Below the pieces are notes generated by a model. That model saw only the letters and a list, made by a program, of their open reading frames with translations, ran no database searches and was not told the DNA's origin. Position numbers and translations under genes: made by a program. Of a DNA stretch of 8,670 bases, positions 1-5,951 are shown piece after piece. This stretch comes from Actinomycetota bacterium (lineage in GTDB: Bacteria; Actinomycetota; Acidimicrobiia; IMCC26256; PALSA-610), in contig JAUZEM010000525.1 in assembly GCA_030839005.1 (NCBI GenBank), forward strand, positions 1-8,670. The letters run 5' to 3'. Within the stretch, counting starts at the first letter, position 1, and each line of letters begins with the position of its first letter.

Positions 1-794
1 CGATCGGGGACGTGTTGAATCAGCTTCGCGACGAGTTTCCCGACATCACGATCTCGAAGATCCGTTTTCTCGAGAGCCAGGGCCTCGTCGATCCCGAGCG
101 CACACCCTCCGGCTATCGGAAGTTCTACCCGGCGGACGTCGAGCGATTGCGTTTCATCCTGCGCCAGCAGCGAGAGCACTTCCTGCCCTTGAAGGTGATA
201 AAGGAGCGGCTCGACGAGGTCGACCGCGACGGCGGTTTTGCCGTGACCGCGCCGACCGACAGCTCCGGCGGCGACCGGACCGTCGATCCCGCCACGGTGG
301 ACGCGTTGTTCGAAGAAACCCGGCGGGCGGCGCAGAGCGCCGAGGCGCGCTCGGCGTCCGCGCGCGTTCGAGACGACGAAGGCACCGAGGACCTCGCTTC
401 CGCCGAGAGCGGTGTCAGCTTGACCCGGGCCGAGCTCGTACGGGCCGCCGGCACGACCGAGGAAGACCTGGCCCGGCTCGAGGAGTACGGGCTGATCACG
501 CCCAGCCATTCGACCGGCGACCGGGTCTTGTTCGACGATGATTCGCTCGCCGTGGCGCGCGTCTGCGCGGCGTTCATGCGCCACGGCATCGAGCCGCGTC
601 ACCTCCGTATGTACCGGGCGTTCGCCGAGCGAGAAGCCAGTCTGTTCGAACAGGTGGTGTTGCCGTATCGCCGTCAACGGAACCCGGAGGCGCAGGCGCG
701 CACCTCCGAGACGCTCGGCGAGCTGGCCGGGCTCGGGCGCCGCCTGCGCACCGCGCTCTTGCGCCAAACGGTGCGGCGAACGTTCAACAACTGA
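1..794 (+). CDS. ftsR: FtsR-like MerR-family transcriptional regulator (5' end outside window)
   Basis: Probably a DNA-binding regulator of cell-division and growth genes, acting in the cytoplasm. The frame is open from base 3 and reads IGDVLNQLRDEFPDITISKI. The GTG at 12 lies inside the conserved first helix, so the true start is upstream and this is a 3' portion of 263 codons. Counting that GTG as residue 1, a MerR winged helix-turn-helix spans about 1-75 (ISKIRFLESQGL, then the wing TPSGYRKFY). A Ser/Ala/Glu-rich linker follows to about 135. A second helical domain covers 136-260 and holds EEYGLI, the stretch HGIEPRHLRMYRAFAERE, and the tail RRQRNPEAQAR. This two-domain layout is that of Rv1828/FtsR, whose Corynebacterium relative activates ftsZ. 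It ends one base before the hpt GTG, and a garA-like FHA gene would be expected just upstream. The family call is firm; the target genes are inferred. Confidence 0.9.
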   Translation, partial: IGDVLNQLRDEFPDITISKIRFLESQGLVDPERTPSGYRKFYPADVERLRFILRQQREHFLPLKVIKERLDEVDRDGGFAVTAPTDSSGGDRTVDPATVDALFEETRRAAQSAEARSASARVRDDEGTEDLASAESGVSLTRAELVRAAGTTEEDLARLEEYGLITPSHSTGDRVLFDDDSLAVARVCAAFMRHGIEPRHLRMYRAFAEREASLFEQVVLPYRRQRNPEAQARTSETLGELAGLGRRLRTALLRQTVRRTFNN

Positions 795-795
795 C

Positions 796-1425
796 GTGGG
801 AACACCAGAGGTGTCGTCGACGGTCCTCCTCGACCAAACGGCGATCGACGGTCACGTCGGGCGCATCGGCCGCGAGATCGCGCGCGATCATCCCGACGGT
901 GTCGTACTCGTGGGCGTCCTGAAGGGCGCGCTCATCTTCCTTGCCGACCTCGCGCGCGCGGTTCCCGAGGTCGATGTGACCATTGACTTCATGTCGATCT
1001 CGCGCTTCGCGCCCGACTCCGGCCGGGTCAAGATCCTGCACGACCTCGCCTGCGACATCGGCGGCCGCGACGTCGTCGTCGTAGAAGACATCATCGACAC
1101 CGGGTTGACACTCGCGTATCTCGTCGGGCAGCTGTCCGCGCGCGGACCACGTCGTCTCTCGACCTGCGCGATGCTCGACCGGCCCATGCGGCGAATCGTT
1201 CCGCAAGCGGTCGACTACCGGGGTCTCGAGCTCGGAACCGAGTACGTGCTCGGGTACGGACTGCATGTCCGCGATCTGTACCGCAACGTCCCCTGCGTCG
1301 TCGCGGCCGACCGCGACACGCTCGTCACCCGGCCCGACGCCTATGTGGACGAGCTGTACCGGCGCCAGGATTCGGCGTCGCGCCCCGGTGGTAGGGTGAC
1401 CGTCGACCCCACGGAGGAGCCGTGA
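796..1425 (+). CDS. hpt: Hypoxanthine (guanine) phosphoribosyltransferase
   Basis: Cytoplasmic purine-salvage enzyme that joins hypoxanthine or guanine to PRPP, giving IMP or GMP and pyrophosphate. The 209-residue product shows the type I PRTase layout: VGVLKGALIFLADL at 39-52 with the LK pair of the pyrophosphate loop, DFMSISRF at 64-71, and the PRPP loop VVVVEDIIDTGLTL at 93-106 with acidic pair E97/D98 and likely catalytic D101. A late segment (LGYGLHVRDLYRNVPCVV) matches the family's VGYGLDY...YRNLPYIG. The last ~30 residues are a polar tail beyond the usual ~180-residue length. GTG 796 abuts the ftsR stop; GTG 811 is an equally weak alternative, and neither has a good Shine-Dalgarno, so coupling to ftsR is likely. 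It overlaps the next gene by 4 bases. Placement between ftsR and the BFN gene is unusual, since hpt often sits near tilS-ftsH. Specificity for another purine is possible. Confidence 0.9.
   Translation: MGTPEVSSTVLLDQTAIDGHVGRIGREIARDHPDGVVLVGVLKGALIFLADLARAVPEVDVTIDFMSISRFAPDSGRVKILHDLACDIGGRDVVVVEDIIDTGLTLAYLVGQLSARGPRRLSTCAMLDRPMRRIVPQAVDYRGLELGTEYVLGYGLHVRDLYRNVPCVVAADRDTLVTRPDAYVDELYRRQDSASRPGGRVTVDPTEEP
1413..1419 (+). promoter_or_regulatory. Shine-Dalgarno for the BFN gene
   Basis: GGAGGAG lies two bases before the GTG at 1422, with its GGAGG core four bases away. It sits inside the last codons of hpt. It supports GTG 1422 as the true start and a GTGA overlap between the two genes. Confidence 0.75.
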
Positions 1426-1904
1426 TTCGCCTGTCGCTGATCGGTGTGCGCGTCGAGGTCCCGACGAATCAGCCGATCGTTCTTTTGCGCGAAGAGGGCG
1501 GCACGCGCTTCCTCCCGATCTTCATCGGGTCGCCCGAGGCCACGGCGATCGTGTACGCGTTGCAGGGGATGGATACGCCCCGGCCGATGACGCACGACCT
1601 GTTCAAGACGGTGCTCGACGGCCTCGACGTGACAGTCGAGCGGGTGGAGATCACCTCATTGCACGACGGCACGTTCTACGCCGAGATCGAGTTCGACCGG
1701 GAAGGCACGAAGTCGCGCATCTCGTCACGGCCTTCGGATGCGATCGCGCTCGCCGTCCGCTTCGGCGCCGAAGTGCCGATCTACGCCGACGAGGCGGTCC
1801 TCGACGAGGCCGGGGTTCTCTTCGAGGCCGACGAGGAGGAGCACGAGGTCGAGGAATTCCGCGAGTTCCTCGACAACGTCACCCCCGAGGACTTCGCTCA
1901 GTAA
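1422..1904 (+). CDS. Bifunctional nuclease (BFN/DUF151) domain protein
   Basis: A 160-residue single-domain protein of the BFN/DUF151 family (Rv1829-like). A plant relative was described as a nuclease acting on RNA and DNA; the bacterial role is not settled, although a Thermotoga member has a known structure. The hallmarks are visible: LLREEGGTRFLPIFIGSPEA at 22-41, the EATAIVYALQG helix, RPMTHDLFKTVLDGL at 54-68, the strand ITSLHDGTFYAEIEF, then SRPSDAIALAVRFGAEVPIYADEAVL. The C-terminal ~30 residues are strongly acidic (EADEEEHEVEE). It starts with GTG overlapping the hpt stop and has a strong ribosome binding site. The conserved place between ftsR and a second merR gene is shared with mycobacteria, which hints at a link with the regulators, but no mechanism is visible. 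The family assignment is firm and the nuclease activity uncertain. Confidence 0.92.
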   Translation: MIRLSLIGVRVEVPTNQPIVLLREEGGTRFLPIFIGSPEATAIVYALQGMDTPRPMTHDLFKTVLDGLDVTVERVEITSLHDGTFYAEIEFDREGTKSRISSRPSDAIALAVRFGAEVPIYADEAVLDEAGVLFEADEEEHEVEEFREFLDNVTPEDFAQ

Positions 1905-1943
1905 CCGCTCTGCGGGTCCGTCGACCTGTGGAAAAGGTTCAGG

Positions 1944-1973
1944 TTTACGGTTCGACCCAGATGTAACTACACT
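1944..1973 (+). promoter_or_regulatory. Candidate promoter of the second merR gene, with repeated GGTT motifs
   Basis: In the 129-base gap before the second merR gene, TTTACG (1944-1949) and TACACT (1968-1973) match 4 of 6 bases each of the sigma-70-type -35 and -10 boxes, with an 18-base spacer. The stretch is more AT-rich than its surroundings. Three GGTT copies (1936, 1942, 1949) overlap the -35 region at 6-7 base spacing and could be a regulator contact site. Transcription would begin near 1980, about 50 bases before the ATG. Assigned by eye only. Confidence 0.4.
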
Positions 1974-2033
1974 CATGTCAGCCGGTCGGGGGTAGGGCCG
2001 ATCGGCAGTGACGGGAGTTGCGAGGGAGCATCG

Positions 2034-2483
2034 ATGTCCGAGCCCGGTTACCGCGGTCCGCAGGTCTGCAAGATCGTGGGGATCACGTATCGCCAGCTCG
2101 ACTACTGGGCGCGTACCGGTCTCGTCCGGCCGTCGGTCATGGACGCGAACGGCAGCGGGACGCAGCGTCTGTATTCGTATCGCGATCTCGTCGAGCTCAA
2201 AGTCATCAAGCAGATGCTCGACGCGGGCATCTCCCTGCAGTCGGCGCGCAAGGCCGTCGAGTCGTTGCGTGAGTTCGACGAAGGGCTCGCGTCGGTGCGC
2301 GTCGTCATCCAGGGTCCGAACGTCGTGCTCGCCCAGAGCGACGAGCAGGTGATGGATCTCCTGCGCGGCGGGCAGGGTGTGTTGAGCGTGGTGCTCGACA
2401 TCGAGCCGCTGCAACAAACGATCACGCAAGCCGTGCAACTCGCGTTCGACACCGACGGCACTCCGCGCGTGGCCGCGCGCTAG
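2034..2483 (+). CDS. MerR-family regulator, Rv1830/McdR-like
   Basis: A 149-residue DNA-binding regulator, probably dimeric and cytoplasmic. The N-terminal MerR winged helix-turn-helix fills residues 5-80: GYRGPQVCKIVGITYRQLDY, WARTGLVRPSV, then the wing SGTQRLYSYRDLVELKVIK, then MLDAGISLQSARKAVESLR. There is no Cys-rich metal-binding C terminus. Instead a short domain (about 85-135) contains the family hallmark DLLRGGQGVLSVVLD. That pattern, with the SGTQRLYS wing, identifies the actinobacterial Rv1830 group, linked in mycobacteria to cell-division control. ATG 2034 follows AGGGAG (2023-2028) by five bases. It has its own upstream promoter region, so its expression can be separated from the ftsR-hpt-BFN unit. 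It stops at TAG 2481, in the same frame as the next gene. The mycobacterial function is applied here by similarity only. Confidence 0.9.
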   Translation: MSEPGYRGPQVCKIVGITYRQLDYWARTGLVRPSVMDANGSGTQRLYSYRDLVELKVIKQMLDAGISLQSARKAVESLREFDEGLASVRVVIQGPNVVLAQSDEQVMDLLRGGQGVLSVVLDIEPLQQTITQAVQLAFDTDGTPRVAAR

Positions 2484-2513
2484 GAAGCTCGGGAGCGCGC
2501 CATCGAAAGCGAG

Positions 2514-2957
2514 GTGCTCCCGCACGAGCTCGTCCGTTTCGCGCACAACTCCGAGCGCCAGTTCGCGAAGTTGCTCGACTTCTACGGAATCGCGTGGGAG
2601 TACGAGCCGAAGACCTTCACCCTCGAGCACGATCGTGACGGCCGGCCGGTGCAGGCGTTCGCCCCCGACTTCTATTTGCCGGCGTACGACCTCTACATCG
2701 AGATCACGACGCTGAACCAGAAGCTCGTGACGAAGAAGAACCGCAAAGCGCGGCGGCTCGTCGAGCAGCATCCCGAGGTCTCGATCCGGGTCCTGTATCA
2801 GCGGGACTATCTGCACCTGCTCGTGAAGTACGGCCTCGAGCCGCCTTCGCAACTGGTCGACGCCGACGCGCATGGCGGTGCGGACGCGCTCGTGCCACTC
2901 GACCTCGGCCGCCGCTCGCGATCCGTCGCCGGCGGCTCCGAGGCCGAGAGCGCATGA
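2514..2957 (+). CDS. Small PD-(D/E)XK nuclease-like protein of unknown function
   Basis: A 147-residue protein, not recognised as a named family member. Its order of elements resembles a PD-(D/E)XK nuclease core: helix HNSERQFAKLLDFYGI (E14), strand WEYEP, PDFYLPAYDLYIEITT with D52 and E63, then a basic helix KLVTKKNRKARR and strand VSIRVLYQRDYLHLLVKYGL. The canonical Lys of ExK is T65; K70, K74, K75 or K78 might replace it. The last ~35 residues are low-complexity. GTG 2514 is the chosen start, but it lacks a properly spaced ribosome binding site; the best one, GGGAG 2491-2495, is six bases before a non-standard ATC at 2502. The frame is continuous with the upstream merR2 past its TAG. It overlaps gcvT by ATGA, so the two are likely co-translated. 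Similar small proteins appear, from memory, beside housekeeping genes in other bacteria, which argues against a phage origin. Nuclease activity is inference. Confidence 0.75.
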   Translation: MLPHELVRFAHNSERQFAKLLDFYGIAWEYEPKTFTLEHDRDGRPVQAFAPDFYLPAYDLYIEITTLNQKLVTKKNRKARRLVEQHPEVSIRVLYQRDYLHLLVKYGLEPPSQLVDADAHGGADALVPLDLGRRSRSVAGGSEAESA

Positions 2958-4027
2958 GCGACGAGCTCCGCCACAGTCCGCTCGACGCGCGCCATCGGGC
3001 CCGCGGTGCGCGTATGGTGCCGTTCGGCGGGTGGGACATGCCCCTGCAGTACGCGAGCGTGCTCGAAGAGCATCGCGCGTGCCGGACGCGCGCCGTCGTT
3101 TTCGACGTCTCCCATCTGGGAACGGTCGAGTGCCGCGGACCCGGTGCAGTCGAGTTGCTGCAGTGGCTGCTCACGAACGACCTGCGCAAGATCGAGTGCG
3201 GGCGCGCGCAGTACACCCATCTGCTCGATCCGGGCGACGCGCACGTCGTCGACGACATCATCGTGTGGTGGGTCGACCCCGATCGCTTCTTCGTGATGCC
3301 GAACGCGTCGAATACCGACGAGCTCCTGGATGCGTTCGCCGAAGGGCTCCCGCACACTGAAGACGCAGTCGAGTTCGCCGACGTGACCGCGACCCGCGCC
3401 GTGCTCGCGGTGCAAGGGCCGCAGGCTCGAGCGCTCCTCGCCCGGGTCGATCCGGAAGCGGCCACCGTCGCGCGTTTCTCGGTGAGGCGGGTCGGCGATC
3501 TCGTGGTCGCGGGTACCGGCTACACCGGCGAGGACGGGGTCGAGTTGCATGTCCCGGCCGTGGACGCGCCGGCTCTGTGGGACGCGCTGTGCGAGGCAGG
3601 GATCGAACCCGCGGGTCTGGGCGCGCGCGACACGCTGCGCCTCGAGGCCGGGTTGCCATTGCACGGCCACGAGCTCGGCCGCGGCATCACACCACTCCAA
3701 GTCGGCCTCGGGTGGGTCGTCGGATGGGACAAGCCCGACTTCCGCGGCCGCGACGCCCTCGCGGTCGAGCGGGCGCGGGGGATCGACCGGCGGCTTCGCG
3801 GCCTTGCCGTCGTCGGCCGCCGGCCTCCGCGCCAAGGGTCGCCGGTTTTGCGCGACGGCGCGGAGATCGGCAGGGTCACGAGTGGGAACTTCTCACCGAT
3901 GCTCGGGCACGGCATCGCGCTTGCGTTCGTACCGCCGGAGCTCGAGCCAGGCGACACGCTGCAGGTCGACGTGCGGGGTCAGTTGCTCGACGCGCAGGTC
4001 GTGCCGCTTCCCTTCGTGAAGAAGTGA
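2954..4027 (+). CDS. gcvT: Glycine cleavage system T protein (aminomethyltransferase)
   Basis: Transfers the aminomethyl carbon from lipoylated H protein to tetrahydrofolate, giving 5,10-methylenetetrahydrofolate and ammonia in the cytosolic glycine cleavage system. The 357-residue length is normal for GcvT. Visible hallmarks are MVPFGGWDMPLQY at 21-33, FDVSHLG at 50-56, the folate-site loop with D100/D101 in VVDDIIVWW (one is the conserved catalytic Asp), GYTGEDGVEL at 189-198, GLGARDTLRLEAGLPLHGHE at 221-240, and the C-terminal barrel motif TSGNFSPMLGHGIALAFV. The GARDTLRLEAGL stretch favours true GcvT over the related YgfZ folate-binding proteins. The ATG overlaps the preceding stop (ATGA) with GAGAG just upstream, so it is probably translationally coupled. 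No gcvH or gcvP lies in view; in mycobacteria gcvH is just upstream of this block, so it may lie left of the window. Confidence 0.95.
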   Translation: MSDELRHSPLDARHRARGARMVPFGGWDMPLQYASVLEEHRACRTRAVVFDVSHLGTVECRGPGAVELLQWLLTNDLRKIECGRAQYTHLLDPGDAHVVDDIIVWWVDPDRFFVMPNASNTDELLDAFAEGLPHTEDAVEFADVTATRAVLAVQGPQARALLARVDPEAATVARFSVRRVGDLVVAGTGYTGEDGVELHVPAVDAPALWDALCEAGIEPAGLGARDTLRLEAGLPLHGHELGRGITPLQVGLGWVVGWDKPDFRGRDALAVERARGIDRRLRGLAVVGRRPPRQGSPVLRDGAEIGRVTSGNFSPMLGHGIALAFVPPELEPGDTLQVDVRGQLLDAQVVPLPFVKK

Positions 4028-4032
4028 GGAGG
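4026..4032 (+). promoter_or_regulatory. Shine-Dalgarno for the thioesterase gene
   Basis: GAGGAGG starts within the gcvT stop codon and ends two bases before ATG 4035. It fixes that start and suggests reinitiation by ribosomes finishing gcvT. Confidence 0.75.
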
Positions 4033-4034
4033 CC

Positions 4035-4493
4035 ATGACCGAGCGATCGGAGCAGTTCCCGGCACTCGCGCCCGAGCGCGCGGCGATCTGGTCGCAGTTC
4101 GGGAAGTGGGACACGGTCTGGTTCCCGCAGTTCCTCGGGATCGAAGTCGAAGAGCTCCGCCAGGACTACGCGCGGATGCGACTTCCGTACCGGCCCGAGT
4201 TCCGTCAGCCCGCTGGTGTCGTGCACGGCGGAGTGATCGCTTCGATCATTGACACCGTCGTCGTGCCCGCGGTCGGCTCGGGCTACGACGCGCCGCACCA
4301 CCTGTTCACGGTCGACTTCCAGCTGCGATTTCTCGCAGCGGTCGTCGACGACGACCTGGTGGCCGAAGGATGGGTCTCGCAACGCGGGCGCCGGATCGTG
4401 TTCTGCGACGCCGAGGTGCGCGGCGGCTCCGGCACCCTCGCGGCTACCGCCACCTTGACGTACAAGGTCTCGTCGAAGCCCCTCACCCTCTGA
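4035..4493 (+). CDS. PaaI-family hotdog-fold thioesterase
   Basis: A 152-residue single hotdog domain, probably a cytosolic acyl-CoA thioesterase working as a dimer or tetramer. The PaaI/4HBT-type core is plain: AGVVHGGVIASIIDTVVVPA at 60-79, with the HGG loop at 64-66 on the central helix and D73 one turn later. It is followed by the strands HLFTVDFQLRFLAAV, DDLVAEGWVSQRGRRIVFCDAEV and GTLAATATLTYKV. The N-terminal ~35 residues (PERAAIWSQFGKWDTVWF) are an extension before the first strand, common in such proteins. The substrate cannot be read from sequence; phenylacetyl-CoA-type or other acyl-CoAs are family possibilities. The start lies seven bases after gcvT, so it is likely the last gene of the merR2-gcvT unit. 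Its 3' end overlaps the coding end of the convergent hydrolase by 11 bases. Confidence 0.9.
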   Translation: MTERSEQFPALAPERAAIWSQFGKWDTVWFPQFLGIEVEELRQDYARMRLPYRPEFRQPAGVVHGGVIASIIDTVVVPAVGSGYDAPHHLFTVDFQLRFLAAVVDDDLVAEGWVSQRGRRIVFCDAEVRGGSGTLAATATLTYKVSSKPLTL

Positions 4494-5310
4494 CGCCGTC
4501 GCCGGCGTGACCGGCGAGGAAGCGCAGGAGGGCGGCGTTGTACTCCTCGGGCCGCTCGAAGTAGGGGGAATGGCCGGCGTCGCCGATCTCGACGACGGTC
4601 GCGTTGGTGAGGCGCGCTGCGCTCTCGGTGACGAGTGGGGCGGGGAACAGCGCGTCGTCGGTCCCGGTGATCACGAGGATGGGGATGCCGAGGGCGTCGA
4701 GCGCGGCATGCTCGACCCGCGCGCCGGCCAGTACTCGTCCGACCGCAGCCATCGGGGGAGTGTGGAAGGTGTTGAGCTGTTGGTACAGGAAGGCGTGCGC
4801 GGGATCGCGCGCGACGAATGTCGTCCCGAGCGCGCTGTGCACTCCGAGGCGGCTCTCGTCGGCGGCGTTCGCGCCCGCGACGAAGTTCGCGAAGTGTTCG
4901 AAGAGCGGGTCGGTCCACAGCCCGCCCACCGTGTTGGACAGCGTCAGCGTTCTCAGGCGCCTCGGTTGCGCGAGCGCGAACGCCGTCGCCCACCAGCCGC
5001 CCATCGATTGACCGACCAGGTGCACGCGCTCGCTGCCGATTGCATCAAGGACGGCGACGAGGTCGTCCACGGCCGCATCCATGCCGATCACGCTCGTCGC
5101 GAACGTCGAGCGCCCGAATCCGCGGCTGTCCCAGGTCACGACGCGATAGCCGGCGTCCGCCAAAGGGGGCACCTGCTGGAACCACGCGGCGTGTGAACCC
5201 CCGGCGCCGTGCGTGAGGACGACCGCCGGTGCGTCGTCGGCACCGGTGACCTCGTAGTAGATGGTCTCGCCGCCCGATGCGACGGTCGCGGTTCGCCACC
5301 GATGGGTCAC
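4483..5310 (-). CDS. Alpha/beta-fold hydrolase
   Basis: A 275-residue serine hydrolase of the alpha/beta-hydrolase superfamily, probably cytoplasmic since no signal peptide is seen. Oxyanion loop HGAGG is at 34-38, DSRGFGRS at 61-68, and the nucleophile elbow GQSMGG at 100-105 places Ser102. The acid is probably Asp219 in GTDDALFP, and His247 lies in GDAGHSPYFERPEEYN. The lid region (about 128-195) holds Trp, Phe and His residues that would line a hydrophobic pocket. All triad residues are present. The substrate is unknown; esterase, lactonase and C-C hydrolase relatives all fit. GTG 5310 is preceded by GGTGAGGCC, a plausible ribosome binding site. The 90-base gap upstream holds a 13-base perfect palindrome that may control it. 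The gene converges on the thioesterase gene. Confidence 0.92.
   Translation of the reverse strand: MTHRWRTATVASGGETIYYEVTGADDAPAVVLTHGAGGSHAAWFQQVPPLADAGYRVVTWDSRGFGRSTFATSVIGMDAAVDDLVAVLDAIGSERVHLVGQSMGGWWATAFALAQPRRLRTLTLSNTVGGLWTDPLFEHFANFVAGANAADESRLGVHSALGTTFVARDPAHAFLYQQLNTFHTPPMAAVGRVLAGARVEHAALDALGIPILVITGTDDALFPAPLVTESAARLTNATVVEIGDAGHSPYFERPEEYNAALLRFLAGHAGDGVRG
4493..4508. other. Short GC stem-loop at the convergent gene junction
   Basis: ACGCCG (4493-4498) pairs perfectly with CGGCGT (4503-4508) around a TCGC loop, right at the end of the thioesterase gene and inside the 3' end of the hydrolase gene. No T-run follows on either strand, so it is not a classical intrinsic terminator. 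It could slow polymerase on both strands, but a 6-base GC stem also arises easily by chance in this DNA. Confidence 0.3.
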
Positions 5311-5362
5311 GGCCTCACCGGTCCCGGTCGGTCGGTAGGAGAGCGAACGGGGTGCCCGATTG

Positions 5363-5375
5363 CGTCACTGTGACG
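5363..5375. promoter_or_regulatory. Perfect 13-base palindrome upstream of the hydrolase gene
   Basis: CGTCAC-T-GTGACG is a perfect inverted repeat with a one-base centre, 53 bases upstream of the hydrolase start. With a one-base centre it cannot form an RNA hairpin, so a DNA operator is more likely than a terminator. The neighbouring minus-strand TAAAAC (5381-5376) could be a -10 box. No regulator gene for it is evident in the window. Confidence 0.4.
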
Positions 5376-5400
5376 TTTTAGGGTGATCCGCGCCACGGAC

Positions 5401-5898
5401 TCAACCCGCCGGGAGCTCGCTGCGACCGCCCGTTGCCCACCACGAGGCGGTGAGCCGGAGTCCTTCGACCGTCCCCCGCGGCTGCATCTCCTCGAAAACG
5501 CGCTTGTAGCCGGTGCGTCGCATACGCCAGGCGCCGTCGTGTTTCACGTAGTCGTCCTCGTAGAAGGAGCAGCCCCGGATCGTGAGCTCGAAGTCGGTCA
5601 TCACGACGACGTCGTCGAGGGCCCAGACGCCGTGGGCCGTGTCGGGGCCGGTGAGGTCGATCTCCGGGTGATGCATCTTGTGACTCGAGTGGAAGGTCTC
5701 GGCGCCCATCGAACGGCGCAGGAAGTCGACGATCGCATCGCGCCCTTCGAACGAGTACCCGCCGCCGCTGTACGCGGCATGGGCGTCGGGCGTGAAGCAC
5801 TCGGAGATCTCGTCCCAGAGCTTCTGGTCGAGGCAGCGGGCGTACTTGTACTTGCAACGCTTGATCAACTCGATCTCGACGAGGTCCTCAGGAGTCAT
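5401..5898 (-). CDS. SnoaL/NTF2-like fold protein
   Basis: A 165-residue protein of the SnoaL-like (NTF2 superfamily) cone fold, which includes polyketide cyclases, ketosteroid isomerase-like enzymes and dehydratases. Typical elements are the N-terminal helices LVEIELIKRCKYKYARCLDQ and LWDEISECFTPDAH (8-40), the loop GYSFEGRDAIVDFLRRSMG (47-65), and a His-rich segment HSSHKMHHPEIDL (70-82). Beta strands ending in WRMRRTGYKRVF (124-135) complete the barrel. D24 and the 70-77 His cluster are candidate active-site residues. ATG 5898 gives the family-like start MTPEDLVEIELIKR. The nearest SD-like GGGAGG is about 14 bases away, so an upstream ATG (reading MSTCTRWGRE) cannot be excluded. It sits between a membrane glycosyltransferase gene and the hydrolase gene on the same strand. 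The substrate is unknown and no specific reaction can be assigned. Confidence 0.85.
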   Translation of the reverse strand: MTPEDLVEIELIKRCKYKYARCLDQKLWDEISECFTPDAHAAYSGGGYSFEGRDAIVDFLRRSMGAETFHSSHKMHHPEIDLTGPDTAHGVWALDDVVVMTDFELTIRGCSFYEDDYVKHDGAWRMRRTGYKRVFEEMQPRGTVEGLRLTASWWATGGRSELPAG

Positions 5899-5901
5899 GG
5901 G

Positions 5902-5914
5902 GGCGAGGCTCGCC
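5902..5914. repeat. 13-base palindrome in the leader of the SnoaL-like gene
   Basis: GGCGAG-G-CTCGCC is a perfect inverted repeat with a one-base centre, lying between the SD-like GGGAGG and the ATG at 5898. A GATAAT on the minus strand (5956-5951), overlapping the glycosyltransferase stop, could be a -10 box for this gene. In GC-rich DNA a repeat this short may be chance. Confidence 0.25.
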
Positions 5915-5951
5915 TCCCGGCCCCATCTCGTGCAAGTTGACATAACGGGCA

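Noticed and set aside
12..14. GTG at 12 as the start of the FtsR-like gene
   Set aside because: The upstream codons read IGDV, part of the conserved first helix of this family, so the gene begins before the window.
538..795. An upstream extension of the hpt frame to ATG 538
   Set aside because: It overlaps the end of ftsR in another frame, gives an Arg/Ser/Ala-rich sequence with no PRTase similarity, and would make the protein far longer than the family.
1725..2873. A 382-codon open frame on the minus strand
   Set aside because: It lies antisense to three well-supported genes, and its His/Arg/Val-rich composition is typical of a shadow frame in GC-rich DNA.
2514..2957. Calling the nuclease-like protein a restriction or defence enzyme
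   Set aside because: No methyltransferase, toxin partner or mobile-element trace lies beside it, and its coupling to gcvT and a conserved regulator suggests a housekeeping setting.
2807..3835. A 342-codon open frame on the minus strand
   Set aside because: Antisense to gcvT and the nuclease-like gene, with no recognisable motif.
5937..5942. Consensus TTGACA on the plus strand
   Set aside because: No -10 box follows at 16-19 bases and no plus-strand gene lies downstream.
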